A program made the translations under genes and the position numbers. DNA of 16,338 nt. Origin: an uncultured Phascolarctobacterium sp. (lineage in GTDB: Bacteria > Bacillota > Negativicutes > Acidaminococcales > Acidaminococcaceae). Numbering within the stretch: position 1 is the stretch's first letter; every line of letters begins with the position of its first letter. This document shows, piece by piece, positions 1-7,588 of this stretch. The DNA is taken from NCBI RefSeq assembly GCF_905212365.1, contig NZ_CAJMEH010000049.1, positions 1 to 16,338 on the forward strand, in the 5' to 3' direction. The notes beneath the pieces were generated by a model. It was given only the letters and a program-made list of their open reading frames with translations, was not told where the DNA came from and did no database searches.

Positions 1-39
1 TGGCTGGAAGCGGCCTGGGAGGATAGAAAGCTGCCGGTT

Positions 40-75
40 AGAAAAAGACTCAAGCATTCGCTTGAGTCTTTTTCT
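40..75. terminator. Bidirectional hairpin terminator
   Basis: A perfect 16-bp inverted repeat (left arm AGAAAAAGACTCAAGC at 40-55, right arm at 60-75) encloses an ATTC loop. The right arm ends in a T-rich run and the left arm starts A-rich, so it can work on both strands. It probably ends a gene lying off the left edge; one + strand frame stops at 24-26 (TAG) just before it, which would fit, but too little of that gene is present to call it. Confidence 0.85.
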
Positions 76-101
76 ATATGCTGATAACTGCCGTCTTTTC
101 C

Positions 102-130
102 TTGCTTTCAAATTTTCTTTGTGATATAAT
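102..130 (+). promoter_or_regulatory. Promoter of the NhaC-family gene
   Basis: TTGCTT (102-107) and TATAAT (125-130) are separated by 17 bp, and a TG one base upstream of the -10 box makes it an extended -10 promoter (TGATATAAT). It lies 38 bp before the chosen start codon and just after the upstream terminator, so the gene is likely a single transcription unit. Confidence 0.75.
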
Positions 131-168
131 ATTACAGATTTTTTAGAAAATATGGAGTGATTTATTCA

Positions 169-1827
169 ATGCGCAAGACTAATTATACTTTTTTATGTGC
201 CGTTCTAGCTTTGGCGGCGGTTTTAAGCTTTATAAGCTGGCAAGCGCCTGCTACTGTCGACCCTAAAACCTATCAGCCGGCAGTTTATTCGACTATCGGC
301 GCTTTGCTGCCGCCTGTTATTGCTATTGCTTTGGCTCTGATTACTAAAGAAGTATATTCTTCTTTGTTTGTGGGTATTGCCATTGGCGCATTGCTGTATG
401 CCAACGGTAATTTGGAGCTGATGCTGAACACTATGCTCTTTAATGAGAACGGCGGTATGATTACTAAGCTGGCGGACAGCTGGAACGTGGGCATTTTGGT
501 ATTTTTAGTTATTCTGGGCATTATGGTGGCTTTAATGAACAAGGTGGGCGGTTCGGCGGCCTTCGGCCAATGGGCGTCGCAGAATATTAAAACCCGCGTA
601 GGCGCACAGCTGGCAACTATCGCTTTAGGCGTGCTGATTTTTGTGGACGATTATTTTAACTGCTTGACCGTGGGCTCGGTAATGCGCCCAGTGACTGACA
701 GGCACCAGGTGAGCCGCGCCAAGCTGGCGTATCTGATAGACGCTACGGCTGCGCCCGTGTGCATTATTGCGCCCGTATCCAGCTGGGCGGCGGCAGTAAC
801 TTCCTCCGTTCCTAAGGGCTCGGATATCAACGGCTTCGGCATGTTCCTCAATACTATTCCTTATAATTTTTATGCGCTGGCTACTTTGCTGATGATGATT
901 TTGCTGACCGTAATGAAATTTGATTTCGGCAGTATGAAGCTGCATGAGGATAATGCGCGTAAGGGCGATTTATTTTCTACTGACGCTCGCCCATATGGCG
1001 ATGTGGATGAAAAAAGCGAGTACTTGCCTAAAGGCTCTGTTATTGATTTGGTGCTGCCTGTAGCCGTGCTGATTGTTTGCTGCATCGTGGGCATGGTTTA
1101 TACGGGCGGATTTTTCTCCGGCGAAAGCTTTGTAGACGCTTTTGCCAACGCTGACGCTTCCAAAGGTTTGGTCTTGGGCAGCATGGTAACCTTTTTCTTC
1201 GTTTTCTGCTTCTATATGGTGCGCGACGTAATGACTTTCAAGGATTTTACCGAATGCATTCCCATGGGCTTTAAAGCTATGGTTGCGCCGATTATGATTT
1301 TGACCATGGCCTGGACTTTATCCGGTATGACCGGCCTTTTAGGTGCAAAATATTATGTGCATGATTTAGTTGCCGGGTCTGCGGGCGTACTTAAAATGTT
1401 TTTGCCTGCTATAATTTTTATCGTGGCTATGTTTTTAGCGTTTTCCACCGGCACCAGCTGGGGCACCTTCGCAATTTTAATTCCCGTGGTCTGCAATGTT
1501 TTCGGCAGCGGCGATACCCATGAAATGCTGGTTATTTCTATTGCAGCCTGTCTTTCCGGCGCAGTTTGCGGCGACCATTGCTCGCCTATCAGCGATACGA
1601 CGATTATGGCTTCGGCGGGCGCGCATTCGGACCACGTTAATCACGTATCCACTCAGCTGCCTTACGCTTTAACTGCTGCTGGTGTTTCCGTAGTCGGGTA
1701 TCTTATTGCAGGCGGCATAGCTTATTTCAGCGAAAGTTCTATGGCACTGATATCGCTGCCGCTTACGCTGGGGATGATGGTTGTGACGCTGTTTGGCCTG
1801 CGCACGTATCTAAATAAGAAAAACTAA
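169..1827 (+). CDS. NhaC-family Na+/H+ antiporter
   Basis: Inner-membrane secondary antiporter of the NhaC family (PF03553 type), exchanging sodium for protons; some family members (MleN) couple this to malate/lactate exchange, so the substrate is not certain. The 552-residue protein is strongly hydrophobic, with about a dozen membrane segments. Family motifs are clear: the VDDYFN stretch with Asp160-Asp161, the downstream MRPVTDRHQVSRAKLAYLID block, STGTSWGTF from about 426, and GDHCSPISDTT with Asp469-His470. I chose ATG at 169 because GGAG at 154-157 sits 11 bases upstream; the longer GTG start at 157 would overlap that site. It has its own promoter and terminator and converges with the LysR gene. 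Length is slightly above the usual 450-520 residues, which is common for this branch. Confidence 0.9.
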   Translation: MRKTNYTFLCAVLALAAVLSFISWQAPATVDPKTYQPAVYSTIGALLPPVIAIALALITKEVYSSLFVGIAIGALLYANGNLELMLNTMLFNENGGMITKLADSWNVGILVFLVILGIMVALMNKVGGSAAFGQWASQNIKTRVGAQLATIALGVLIFVDDYFNCLTVGSVMRPVTDRHQVSRAKLAYLIDATAAPVCIIAPVSSWAAAVTSSVPKGSDINGFGMFLNTIPYNFYALATLLMMILLTVMKFDFGSMKLHEDNARKGDLFSTDARPYGDVDEKSEYLPKGSVIDLVLPVAVLIVCCIVGMVYTGGFFSGESFVDAFANADASKGLVLGSMVTFFFVFCFYMVRDVMTFKDFTECIPMGFKAMVAPIMILTMAWTLSGMTGLLGAKYYVHDLVAGSAGVLKMFLPAIIFIVAMFLAFSTGTSWGTFAILIPVVCNVFGSGDTHEMLVISIAACLSGAVCGDHCSPISDTTIMASAGAHSDHVNHVSTQLPYALTAAGVSVVGYLIAGGIAYFSESSMALISLPLTLGMMVVTLFGLRTYLNKKN

Positions 1828-1859
1828 GAAGAACGCTTCTTTTTATAAAAAGTAAAAAG

Positions 1860-1905
1860 CTGCGGCTGATTGAGATGTGCTTATGTGCAATCGCCGCAGT
1901 TTTTT
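1860..1905 (+). terminator. Terminator after the NhaC-family gene
   Basis: CTGCGGC-T-GATTG pairs with CAATCGCCGCAG (one bulged T) around a loop of about 15 bases and is followed directly by a run of six T. It lies 32 bases after the stop codon. Confidence 0.85.
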
Positions 1906-2004
1906 GTTGCGCTGTTTTACAGAAATCTGTAACAACTGCATAGGGGAATTTGCTGCTGATTATGAAAAGGAGCTGGCTGGCATAAAAAGTTTTGCAAAAA
2001 TATA

Positions 2005-2026
2005 ACCGCACGTTGGGACGTGCGGT
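2005..2026 (-). terminator. Terminator of the LysR-type gene
   Basis: A perfect 9-bp stem (ACCGCACGT / ACGTGCGGT) with a TGGG loop lies 5 bases past the LysR stop codon. On the minus strand it is followed by TATATTTTTGC, so it fits a Rho-independent terminator for the leftward transcript. Confidence 0.75.
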
Positions 2027-2031
2027 CGGCA

Positions 2032-2922
2032 TCAAATATTTTTATTCTGTTCGAGGAAGAAATCTAAAAATTTTTGCGCTGCAATACTTAACGGCCTGCT
2101 TTTATTCCAAAAAAATGTCTGATTGAAAAATAGTTTATCGTTTTTAATCAGCGTGCGCGTGAGTCCGGAGGGAAGTTTATCGTTCGGCAGCATAGCGGCT
2201 ATGGCGATATTATTGCTGTTCCTGACAAGATCAAGGCAGCTGCCCAGCGTGTTGGTCATAAAATTGACGCGCAGCGTAATGAAACGCTCGTCGCAGACCT
2301 GGCGCAAAATGAGAAACTGCATCTTGTTGCTGCAAAGCGGCAGGTTTTGCAAATCTTCGACTGTAATATAATTTTTATTTTCCCATGCGGTTGGCGTGTC
2401 GCTGCGATAAATTGCGTAAAACTGTTCTGTGCCTAAATTGACGATGGAAAATTCTGGATAGGCGGGAATGGCGGTATTGGCGAAAGCAAAGTCAAGGCTG
2501 CCCGCACGTATTTTTTCTACCTGTTCTATGGTAAGGATAATATCGTATTCGTACATAATTTCCGGATGCAGTTGCGAGAAGGGCGCTAAAAATTGTTCAA
2601 TTATATAGCTGCTGCGCAGGTGCGAAACTCCAAAGCGCAGCGTACCGCTGACTGCGCCGCTGTATTTTTGCATATCGAAGGCCAGCTCGTCCTCGCTTTT
2701 GCAGATTTGCTCTGCTTGGCGTAAAAAATCTATGCCAGCGTTTGTCAATTCTATGGCCTTGATGCCTTTTTGCCGTTTTAAAAGCCTGACGCCATAGCAG
2801 CTTTCCAGCTTATGAATTTGCGCGCTGAGCGAGGTTTGCGCGATATTGAGCTTGTGCGCCGCCGCGCTGAGATTGGACGATTCTGCTACGACAAGAAAGT
2901 TCCTGTAAAATTCTACATCCAT
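2032..2922 (-). CDS. LysR-type transcriptional regulator
   Basis: DNA-binding regulator of 296 residues, the normal LysR length. Residues about 2-62 form the winged helix-turn-helix (NFLVVAESSNLSAAAHKLNIAQTSLS... KLE), followed by the linker helix and, from about residue 90, a two-lobed effector-binding domain (SGTLRFGVSH, PLCSN). It is transcribed away from the small ORF and MFS gene at 3059-4425, the classical arrangement for a LysR regulator and its target. The pairing with a YnfM-like MFS gene supports control of that transporter, but the effector cannot be read from sequence. The ATG at 2922 has only a weak Shine-Dalgarno (AAAG), fitting the low expression usual for these regulators. A hairpin terminator lies just after the stop. 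Confidence 0.92.
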   Translation of the reverse strand: MDVEFYRNFLVVAESSNLSAAAHKLNIAQTSLSAQIHKLESCYGVRLLKRQKGIKAIELTNAGIDFLRQAEQICKSEDELAFDMQKYSGAVSGTLRFGVSHLRSSYIIEQFLAPFSQLHPEIMYEYDIILTIEQVEKIRAGSLDFAFANTAIPAYPEFSIVNLGTEQFYAIYRSDTPTAWENKNYITVEDLQNLPLCSNKMQFLILRQVCDERFITLRVNFMTNTLGSCLDLVRNSNNIAIAAMLPNDKLPSGLTRTLIKNDKLFFNQTFFWNKSRPLSIAAQKFLDFFLEQNKNI

Positions 2923-2975
2923 CTTTAAATACCATTTCTTTCGCTATTTAATGACGATTTAATTCGTTTTACTTT

Positions 2976-3004
2976 ATTATAGACTTGCGGTATATTATAG
3001 TCAA
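2976..3004 (-). promoter_or_regulatory. Promoter of the LysR-type gene
   Basis: On the minus strand TTGACT (3004 to 2999) and TATAAT (2981 to 2976) are separated by exactly 17 bp, near-consensus sigma-70 boxes. The expected start lies about 45 bases before the LysR start codon. Short inverted arms CTTG (2984-2987) and CAAG (3002-3005) overlap the -35 box and spacer, a plausible place for autoregulation, but the arms are too short to call an operator with confidence. Confidence 0.75.
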
Positions 3005-3058
3005 GCAAGGGATAGCATGTATCTTTTGAATAAGAAATTCAAAAAGGAGTGAAGCGGT

Positions 3059-3130
3059 ATGTCTTCTAAACAAGCGATTACGTCTGCTATAGTTGTGATT
3101 CTTTTGGCTCTTGCTTATTTTGGCAAGTAA
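3059..3130 (+). CDS. 23-residue hydrophobic small protein or leader peptide
   Basis: ATG at 3059 is preceded by a strong ribosome binding site (AAAAAGGAGTG, 3041-3051) at good spacing. It opens a 23-codon frame ending TAA at 3130. The peptide begins MSSKQAITS and continues with a hydrophobic stretch (AIVVILLALAYF) ending GK, so it looks like one membrane-spanning helix with short charged ends. It sits in the divergent gap between the LysR gene and the MFS gene, with a hairpin terminator between its stop and the MFS start. Two readings are possible: a true single-pass small membrane protein, perhaps an accessory to the transporter, or a leader peptide whose translation affects readthrough. I recognise no named family. 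Confidence 0.55.
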   Translation: MSSKQAITSAIVVILLALAYFGK

Positions 3131-3179
3131 ACACAGGGCAGTCATTAACTGAAAAAGAAAATATTAAATAAATGGGGAC

Positions 3180-3224
3180 AGCCCCGGCTTCACAAGCATA
3201 AATATGAAGCTGGGGCTTTATTTT
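3180..3224 (+). terminator. Terminator or attenuator before the MFS gene
   Basis: AGCCCCGGCTTCA (3180-3192) pairs with TGAAGCTGGGGCT (3205-3217), 13 pairs with one G-U, followed by TTATTTT. Only 7 bases separate it from the MFS ribosome binding site. A competing short hairpin is visible: GGGG at 3174-3177 can pair with CCCC at 3182-3185, part of the terminator's left arm. Confidence 0.7.
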
Positions 3225-3243
3225 ATAATGAGGAGTTTTTCTT

Positions 3244-4425
3244 ATGGACGAAACAAAAAATATTTCGGCTGGCACGGAAAGAAAAATTATTGCAGCCGTA
3301 ATTTTAGCTGGCGTTGCTGCTTTTGCCGCTCTAAATTGTTTGCAGCCGATTATTCCGGCGATAGGCAGCGCGTTTGGGCTAAGGCCTGCCGCCGCCAGTA
3401 CGATTGTCGGCGCGGGAATGCTGGGAATTGCCTGCGCGCTGTTTATTTTAACTTTTTTTGCGGAGAGGCTGCCGCGCAAACGCGGGATTTGCTTCGGCCT
3501 GCTGGTTTGCAGCTTGCTGACGGCAGCGTTAGGAAATATGCCGGGCTTCGGCGCGATGCTTGCCGTGCGCGTTTTGGTGGGTGTTAGCATTGCGCTGGTG
3601 CCGACTTTGGTGATGGCGTATATTCAGGAGGAAATGTCTGCCGATAAAACTGCTTATATTGCTGGGCTGTACATCAGCGGCACAACGCTTGGCGGACTGT
3701 CGGGCAGATTGAGCCTGGCGTTCTTAACTGACGTTTTTGACTGGCGCCTGGCAATTACGTTTTGCGGCGCAATTTTATTTTGTATTTCGCTTGCTGCGTG
3801 CATACTGCTGCCGCAGGAAAGGCATGAGCCGGGCGTAAAGAAAAAATTTGACTGGGAATTTTTTTCGCTGAGCAATAAATCTTTATACGGGATTTGCTTC
3901 ATCGCCTTTTCCATTATGGGAAGCTTTGTCGCTATTTATAATTTTATTCCGTTTGTGCTGCGCGCCGCGCCGTATAATTTTAGTCAGAGCCTTATCGGAT
4001 TGATATTTTTGGTGCAGATTTTCGGTTCGCTGAGTTCGGCTATGAGCGGTAAATTGATTTACAGATTCGGAACTGTTAAGGTTATCGTGATAGATTTATT
4101 TATTATGCTTTTAGGAATTTTGCTGACGCTGCACGCGGCTGTTGCGGTAAAGCTTGCGGGGCTGTGCGCTGTCGATTATGGATTTTTTGGCGCGCACGCC
4201 TGCGCTATCGGCTGGTGCGGCAGCTTGTGTCCGCAGCAGAAGGCGGCGAGCGTTGCGCTTTATATGTTTTGTTATTACTGCGGCGCGAGTGTTTTGGGCA
4301 GCGCCGGCGGTTTGTTCTTTCAGGCGGCGGGTTGGAACGGCATAGTATCGCTGGTGGCGCTTGCCATTTTATGCAGCCTGGTGGGACTTTATTTTGTACG
4401 CAGCTGGCAGAAAGTTTATGACTGA
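3244..4425 (+). CDS. YnfM-like MFS transporter
   Basis: Inner-membrane major facilitator superfamily transporter of 393 residues with about 12 membrane helices, the expected size. Features of the YnfM-like branch are visible: a motif A-like loop FFAERLPRKRG (71-81), YIQEEM followed by GLYISGTTLGGLSGR (141-155) and DWR (166-168), and late in the protein LYMFCYYCGASVLGSAGG and a GW pair. Such proteins are predicted exporters of small molecules or drugs; the substrate is not evident. The start has GAGGAG at 3230-3235, eight bases before ATG. It is divergent from the LysR gene, its likely regulator, and lies downstream of the 23-residue ORF and a terminator. No clear terminator follows it before the racemase promoter. 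Confidence 0.85.
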   Translation: MDETKNISAGTERKIIAAVILAGVAAFAALNCLQPIIPAIGSAFGLRPAAASTIVGAGMLGIACALFILTFFAERLPRKRGICFGLLVCSLLTAALGNMPGFGAMLAVRVLVGVSIALVPTLVMAYIQEEMSADKTAYIAGLYISGTTLGGLSGRLSLAFLTDVFDWRLAITFCGAILFCISLAACILLPQERHEPGVKKKFDWEFFSLSNKSLYGICFIAFSIMGSFVAIYNFIPFVLRAAPYNFSQSLIGLIFLVQIFGSLSSAMSGKLIYRFGTVKVIVIDLFIMLLGILLTLHAAVAVKLAGLCAVDYGFFGAHACAIGWCGSLCPQQKAASVALYMFCYYCGASVLGSAGGLFFQAAGWNGIVSLVALAILCSLVGLYFVRSWQKVYD

Positions 4426-4451
4426 TCTGTGAAAAAAAGAATCCTTTGCGG

Positions 4452-4480
4452 TTGGTTTGACAGCGCATTAGTGTTATAAT
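4452..4480 (+). promoter_or_regulatory. Promoter of the racemase-antiporter operon
   Basis: TTGGTT (4452-4457) and a perfect TATAAT (4475-4480) are 17 bp apart, 28 bases before the racemase ATG. An overlapping alternative is TTGACA (4457-4462) with AATAAT (4481-4486) at 18 bp. Either would drive the whole 4508-12921 unit, since no terminator hairpin is visible inside it. Confidence 0.65.
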
Positions 4481-4507
4481 AATAATGATATAAAAGGGGG
4501 CTTCTTT

Positions 4508-5344
4508 ATGGAAATTAACGCACCTATTGGCGTGCTGGACAGCGGGGTTGGCGGCTTATCAGTTTTGAAATGCTTGCACCAGCTTTTGCCGCACGAGGAT
4601 TTTATATATGTTGGCGATACTGCGCGCACCCCCTACGGTACGCGCACAGAAAAAGAAATTCGCGGCTTTGTGGCCGAAATGATCGATTGGCTGGCAGGCC
4701 AAGGCGTCAAGCAGGTGGTTATCGCCTGCAATACGCTGACTATGCTGGGGGTAGATAGCTTAAAGGGCGAGCATAAATTTTCAATCGTAGGTATGTCCAA
4801 GGGCGAAAAACTGCTTTTAGCGGCCAGCAAAAAGAAAAAGATTGGCGTGCTGGCTACGCCCTTTACTATTGGTACCGAGGCGCATAAAAAAGCGATTTTG
4901 GAGCTGGATGTGTCTGCGGAGGTTTATCCGACGGCGTGCCCTAAATTTGTGCCGTTAATCGAAGGCGAAAAATTTGACAGCCCGGAGCTGGCGGCGGCTG
5001 TTGCCGAATATGCTGCGCCGCTGAAAAAAGCGGGGATTGACGCTTTGATTTTATCTTGCACGCATTACCCGTTCATTAAAGAGCAGATTGCCAAAGAGTT
5101 TGGCGCAGGCGTTACCGTTATCGACCCAGCGGTAGCGACAAGCGAGCTGGCAGCAGCAGAGCTGCAAAGCTTAGAGCGTTTGCGTTCTAAAGGACAGGGT
5201 AAATTAAAAATTTGCGCGACAGCTGATATTGAGCGCGTGCGACGATTGGCTTGCAGAATGCTGAACGTGGATGAGTGTGATTTTCAAGAAATAGATTTAC
5301 AAAAGAAAGGTGGTAGCTGTGGGAAAACAGGTAGCAGTGAATAA
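4508..5344 (+). CDS. murI: Glutamate racemase
   Basis: Cytoplasmic cofactor-independent racemase converting L- to D-glutamate for peptidoglycan. The 278-residue protein has the family motifs: IGVLDSGVGGLSV near the N-terminus, YVGDTARTPYG, the first catalytic cysteine in ACNTLT (Cys74), CPKFVPLIE, and the second cysteine in SCTHYP (Cys184) with His186. The usual CNT(A)(S/T)A is CNTLTM here and the residue before the second cysteine is Ser rather than Gly, so this is a somewhat divergent member; a related Asp/Glu-type racemase role cannot be excluded. AAGGGGG lies 8 bases before ATG. Its 3' end overlaps the next gene, so it appears to be the first gene of the antiporter operon. Confidence 0.85.
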   Translation: MEINAPIGVLDSGVGGLSVLKCLHQLLPHEDFIYVGDTARTPYGTRTEKEIRGFVAEMIDWLAGQGVKQVVIACNTLTMLGVDSLKGEHKFSIVGMSKGEKLLLAASKKKKIGVLATPFTIGTEAHKKAILELDVSAEVYPTACPKFVPLIEGEKFDSPELAAAVAEYAAPLKKAGIDALILSCTHYPFIKEQIAKEFGAGVTVIDPAVATSELAAAELQSLERLRSKGQGKLKICATADIERVRRLACRMLNVDECDFQEIDLQKKGGSCGKTGSSE

Positions 5345-5894
5345 AAATAATATTGCAGGCTCACCTTCAGTACATAAGCTTTGCCTGTGCTTAGCGCTTT
5401 TTGTGTTTTGGATGGTGCTGTCGGGCAGAAGCGAAACCAAATTTGTTGTTTATGGAGTTTTAACAGCCGTGGTAACAACGTGGCTGACATATCCGCTTTT
5501 ATTGGTTCCCAATAAGGACGGCAGCAAAAAATATTTTGTGTTTGGCGTTTCGCTTCCTAAATTTATCATGTATTTCTTTTGGCTGATGTGGCAGCTGGTG
5601 CTGGCGAATATCGACGTTTTGCTGGCCACGACCAGTCAGGAGCTGAACATCGATCCCAAGGTAGTGCGCTTCTATTTCAAGGCGGACAATCCCATGGCTT
5701 CTGTGGTGCTGGCTAATTCCATTACGCTGACGCCCGGTACAGTAACTATTAACGTTACCGACGACGGTTTGTACGAAATTCACGCGCTGACTGCGGGAGC
5801 GGCGGCCGGCGTGCTGGACGGTTCTATGCAGCGCAAGATTGCCGAGCTGTATGGCGAAGAATTTAATTTTGCTGTGGCAGAGAGCGAGGAATGA
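5319..5894 (+). CDS. mnhE: Multisubunit Na+/H+ antiporter subunit E
   Basis: Small membrane subunit of the Mrp/Mnh complex, homologous to MbhA; needed for complex function in Mrp systems. The protein of about 191 residues has two N-terminal membrane segments (CLCLALFVFWMVLSG and a second around VVYGVLTAVVTTWL), a third around PKFIMYFFWLMWQLV, then the soluble MNHE domain with the typical LANSITLTPGTVTI stretch. I prefer GTG at 5319 because AAAGGTGG lies 5-8 bases before it; GTG at 5310 or 5337 are alternatives. In each case the start falls inside the 3' end of murI, suggesting translational coupling. Confidence 0.88.
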   Translation: MGKQVAVNKNNIAGSPSVHKLCLCLALFVFWMVLSGRSETKFVVYGVLTAVVTTWLTYPLLLVPNKDGSKKYFVFGVSLPKFIMYFFWLMWQLVLANIDVLLATTSQELNIDPKVVRFYFKADNPMASVVLANSITLTPGTVTINVTDDGLYEIHALTAGAAAGVLDGSMQRKIAELYGEEFNFAVAESEE

Positions 5895-5896
5895 TT

Positions 5897-6160
5897 ATGC
5901 AGGTTATTTTCTTTATCTTGATGATTTCCATAATCTTTGTTATGGGCGCGATGCTGCAGCGGCTGTTCTATGGCCCCACGATTTATGACCGTATGAACGG
6001 CTTGGGCGTTATCGGCGCGGATACGATTTTGCTGCTGGTGCTGTTCGGTTATATCGACGGCCGCCCCGATATGTATGTGGATATTGCCATATCCTATGCC
6101 TTCCTGGGCTTTATCGGCTCCGTGATCGTGGCAAAATATCTGGGAGGTAAAAATATATGA
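5897..6160 (+). CDS. mnhF: Antiporter subunit F
   Basis: Three-helix membrane subunit of the Mrp complex (MbhB homologue), about 87 residues, normal for the family. The family signature GPTIYDRMNGLGVIGADTI follows the first helix; in characterised Mrp complexes subunit F is part of the proposed sodium-conducting region. ATG at 5897 has GAGGA six bases upstream; ATG at 5891 makes an ATGA overlap with the mnhE stop but is almost on top of that site. The stop overlaps the mnhG start (ATGA). Confidence 0.88.
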   Translation: MQVIFFILMISIIFVMGAMLQRLFYGPTIYDRMNGLGVIGADTILLLVLFGYIDGRPDMYVDIAISYAFLGFIGSVIVAKYLGGKNI

Positions 6161-6570
6161 TAGAAGCGTTCGGTTTTAATTCTCTCAGAGAGGTAATAGC
6201 CGCGTTATTTATGCTGTGCGGCTTAGTGTTTTTCGTAGGCTCGGCCATCGGTATGCTGCGCCTGCCTGATTTTTATAGCAGAATCCACGCCTCCGGCAAC
6301 AGTGAAACCCTGGGCTGCGCACTGTCCTTTATCGGTCTGATGATTTACGAGGGCGCGACGCTGACGACGGTTAAAATGGCCTTTGTCTTCTTAATCGTTT
6401 TTCTGGCTAACCCTATCGGTTCTCACATTCTTAGTAAAGCGGCCTATAAATCTGGGCATCCTGTATGGACGCTGGAAAGCAAGGGCGCCAAAAAGCTGGT
6501 GGGGCTGGAAAAGCCTGACCATGGCGCTGACGAGCCGGTGGGCAATTTGAAAAAGAAGGAGGAAAAATAA
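6157..6570 (+). CDS. mnhG: Antiporter subunit G
   Basis: Three-helix membrane subunit (MbhC homologue). The signature GMLRLPDFYSRIHASG spans about 32-47, followed by SETLG, and ANPIGSHILSKAAYKSG ends the conserved core near residue 100. The protein is 137 residues; the last ~37, after the core, form a charged hydrophilic tail (ending LKKKEEK) longer than in many homologues, likely cytoplasmic. GGGAGGT lies 9 bases before ATG, and the start overlaps the mnhF stop as ATGA. Confidence 0.9.
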   Translation: MIEAFGFNSLREVIAALFMLCGLVFFVGSAIGMLRLPDFYSRIHASGNSETLGCALSFIGLMIYEGATLTTVKMAFVFLIVFLANPIGSHILSKAAYKSGHPVWTLESKGAKKLVGLEKPDHGADEPVGNLKKKEEK

Positions 6571-6813
6571 ATGCAGATTTATATTATTGAGGCAATTTTA
6601 TTGATCTTCCTGATTTTGATTACCTGCGCCGTTATCTTTTGCAAGGATATTTTAAGCGCGGCAATTATTTACAGCGGTTTCAGCTTCTGCGCCGTACTGC
6701 TGTATTTGATGATGGGGTCGCCGGACGTGGCCTTTACGGAGGCGGTTATTGGTACGATTTCGACGATTTTCTTCGTCGCTTCGTTGAAAAAAATTGACAG
6801 GTGGTGTAAATAA
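6571..6813 (+). CDS. mbhD: MbhD-like subunit (DUF4040, MrpA C-terminal part)
   Basis: An 80-residue, three-helix membrane protein. The stretch MMGSPDVAFTEAVIG (48-61) with Asp52 and Glu57 is the hallmark of the DUF4040/MbhD domain, which in Bacillus-type Mrp is fused into the C-terminal part of MrpA and here is a separate protein, as in archaeal Mbh complexes. AAGGAGG lies 6-8 bases before ATG. Its TAA shares one base with the next ATG (TAATG). The symbol is by homology only; there is no hydrogenase here. Confidence 0.82.
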   Translation: MQIYIIEAILLIFLILITCAVIFCKDILSAAIIYSGFSFCAVLLYLMMGSPDVAFTEAVIGTISTIFFVASLKKIDRWCK

Positions 6814-7139
6814 TGCGCGGTTTAGTAGCTGTAATTCTTGCCGTTATGACGGGTATGTTCTGTTCCGTCGTAACCTATCTGCCGGAAATTGGCGACGCCA
6901 ATACTGCGCCTAACCAGCATGTTACTCCGACCTATATTTCCCGCAGTGCGGAGGATACGGGTTCGCCTAACATTGTTACCGGCGTCATCATCGATTACAG
7001 AGGCTTCGATACGATGTGGGAAACTTCGGTAATGTTTTTGGCCGGTTTGACGACGGTGCTGGTGCTGACCAGTAATCCTGTGGGCAGGCGTCCGGAAGAA
7101 GAGCCGGAAGATCCTGAGGAAGGAGAGGTTATCAAATGA
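6813..7139 (+). CDS. mbhE: MbhE-like subunit (MrpA C-terminal part)
   Basis: A 108-residue membrane protein with a first helix at about 3-23 and a second at about 73-87. Between them is the diagnostic motif NIVTGVIIDYRGFDTMWET (53-71), shared by MbhE and the far C-terminus of MrpA. The tail from residue 92 is very acidic (EEEPEDPEEGE) and probably cytoplasmic. The gene overlaps its neighbours on both sides (TAATG before, ATGA after). The product name 'hydrogenase subunit E' often used for this family is misleading here because no hydrogenase genes accompany it. Confidence 0.85.
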   Translation: MRGLVAVILAVMTGMFCSVVTYLPEIGDANTAPNQHVTPTYISRSAEDTGSPNIVTGVIIDYRGFDTMWETSVMFLAGLTTVLVLTSNPVGRRPEEEPEDPEEGEVIK

Positions 7140-7588
7140 AAGAACCGTTTGGCGGCCTCATCCTGAATGTGGCCTTTCGTATGCTGGTGCCCTTTACTAT
7201 TGTTTACGGCATTTACGTTTTGTGCCTGGGCGAATTTTCTCCGGGCGGCGGCTTCCAGGCCGGCGCTTTGCTGGCGGTTGGCGTGCTGCTTTCCCGTTTG
7301 ATTTTGGGCATGGACGCCGATTTTAATGTGCTGGGCAAAACATCGGTTGTGCTGGCCGGCGTGGGCACGTTTTTATACGCCTTTACCGGTTGGCTGACGT
7401 TATTCGGCGGCGCGGACTTTTTCCTGAATTATGATTATATGCCGCTACATTTGGAGCCGAAGCATGAAATGCATGCGCTGGGCATTTTTCTTATTGAAAT
7501 CGGCGTAGCGATTTGCGTTATGATGACGATTATCAACCTGCTGGATGCGATTGTGAAAAGGGGTGAAGATGATGGAAGTGTTAAATGA
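7136..7588 (+). CDS. mnhB: Antiporter subunit B
   Basis: MnhB-domain membrane subunit (MbhF homologue) of 150 residues with about four helices. The family motif appears as GEFSPGGGFQAGALLA (32-47), then a conserved C-terminal block HEMHALGIFLIEIGVAICV typical for the domain. GGAGAGG lies about 8 bases before ATG, and the start overlaps the previous stop (ATGA). The 3' end overlaps the mnhC start by about 17 bases. Confidence 0.9.
   Translation: MKEPFGGLILNVAFRMLVPFTIVYGIYVLCLGEFSPGGGFQAGALLAVGVLLSRLILGMDADFNVLGKTSVVLAGVGTFLYAFTGWLTLFGGADFFLNYDYMPLHLEPKHEMHALGIFLIEIGVAICVMMTIINLLDAIVKRGEDDGSVK

Noticed and set aside
1917..1932. Palindrome TTACAGA-AA-TCTGTAA between the NhaC-family and LysR genes
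   Set aside because: It lies between two convergent terminators, away from any promoter, and has a loop too short for a hairpin; likely chance.
3087..3590. A 167-codon minus-strand open frame opposite the small ORF and MFS start
   Set aside because: It crosses the terminator and the well-supported MFS gene and has a Pro/Ala/Lys composition typical of a shadow frame.
4457..4480. TTGACA directly paired with TATAAT upstream of murI
   Set aside because: The spacing is only 12 bp; TTGGTT with the same TATAAT at 17 bp, or TTGACA with AATAAT at 18 bp, are more plausible.
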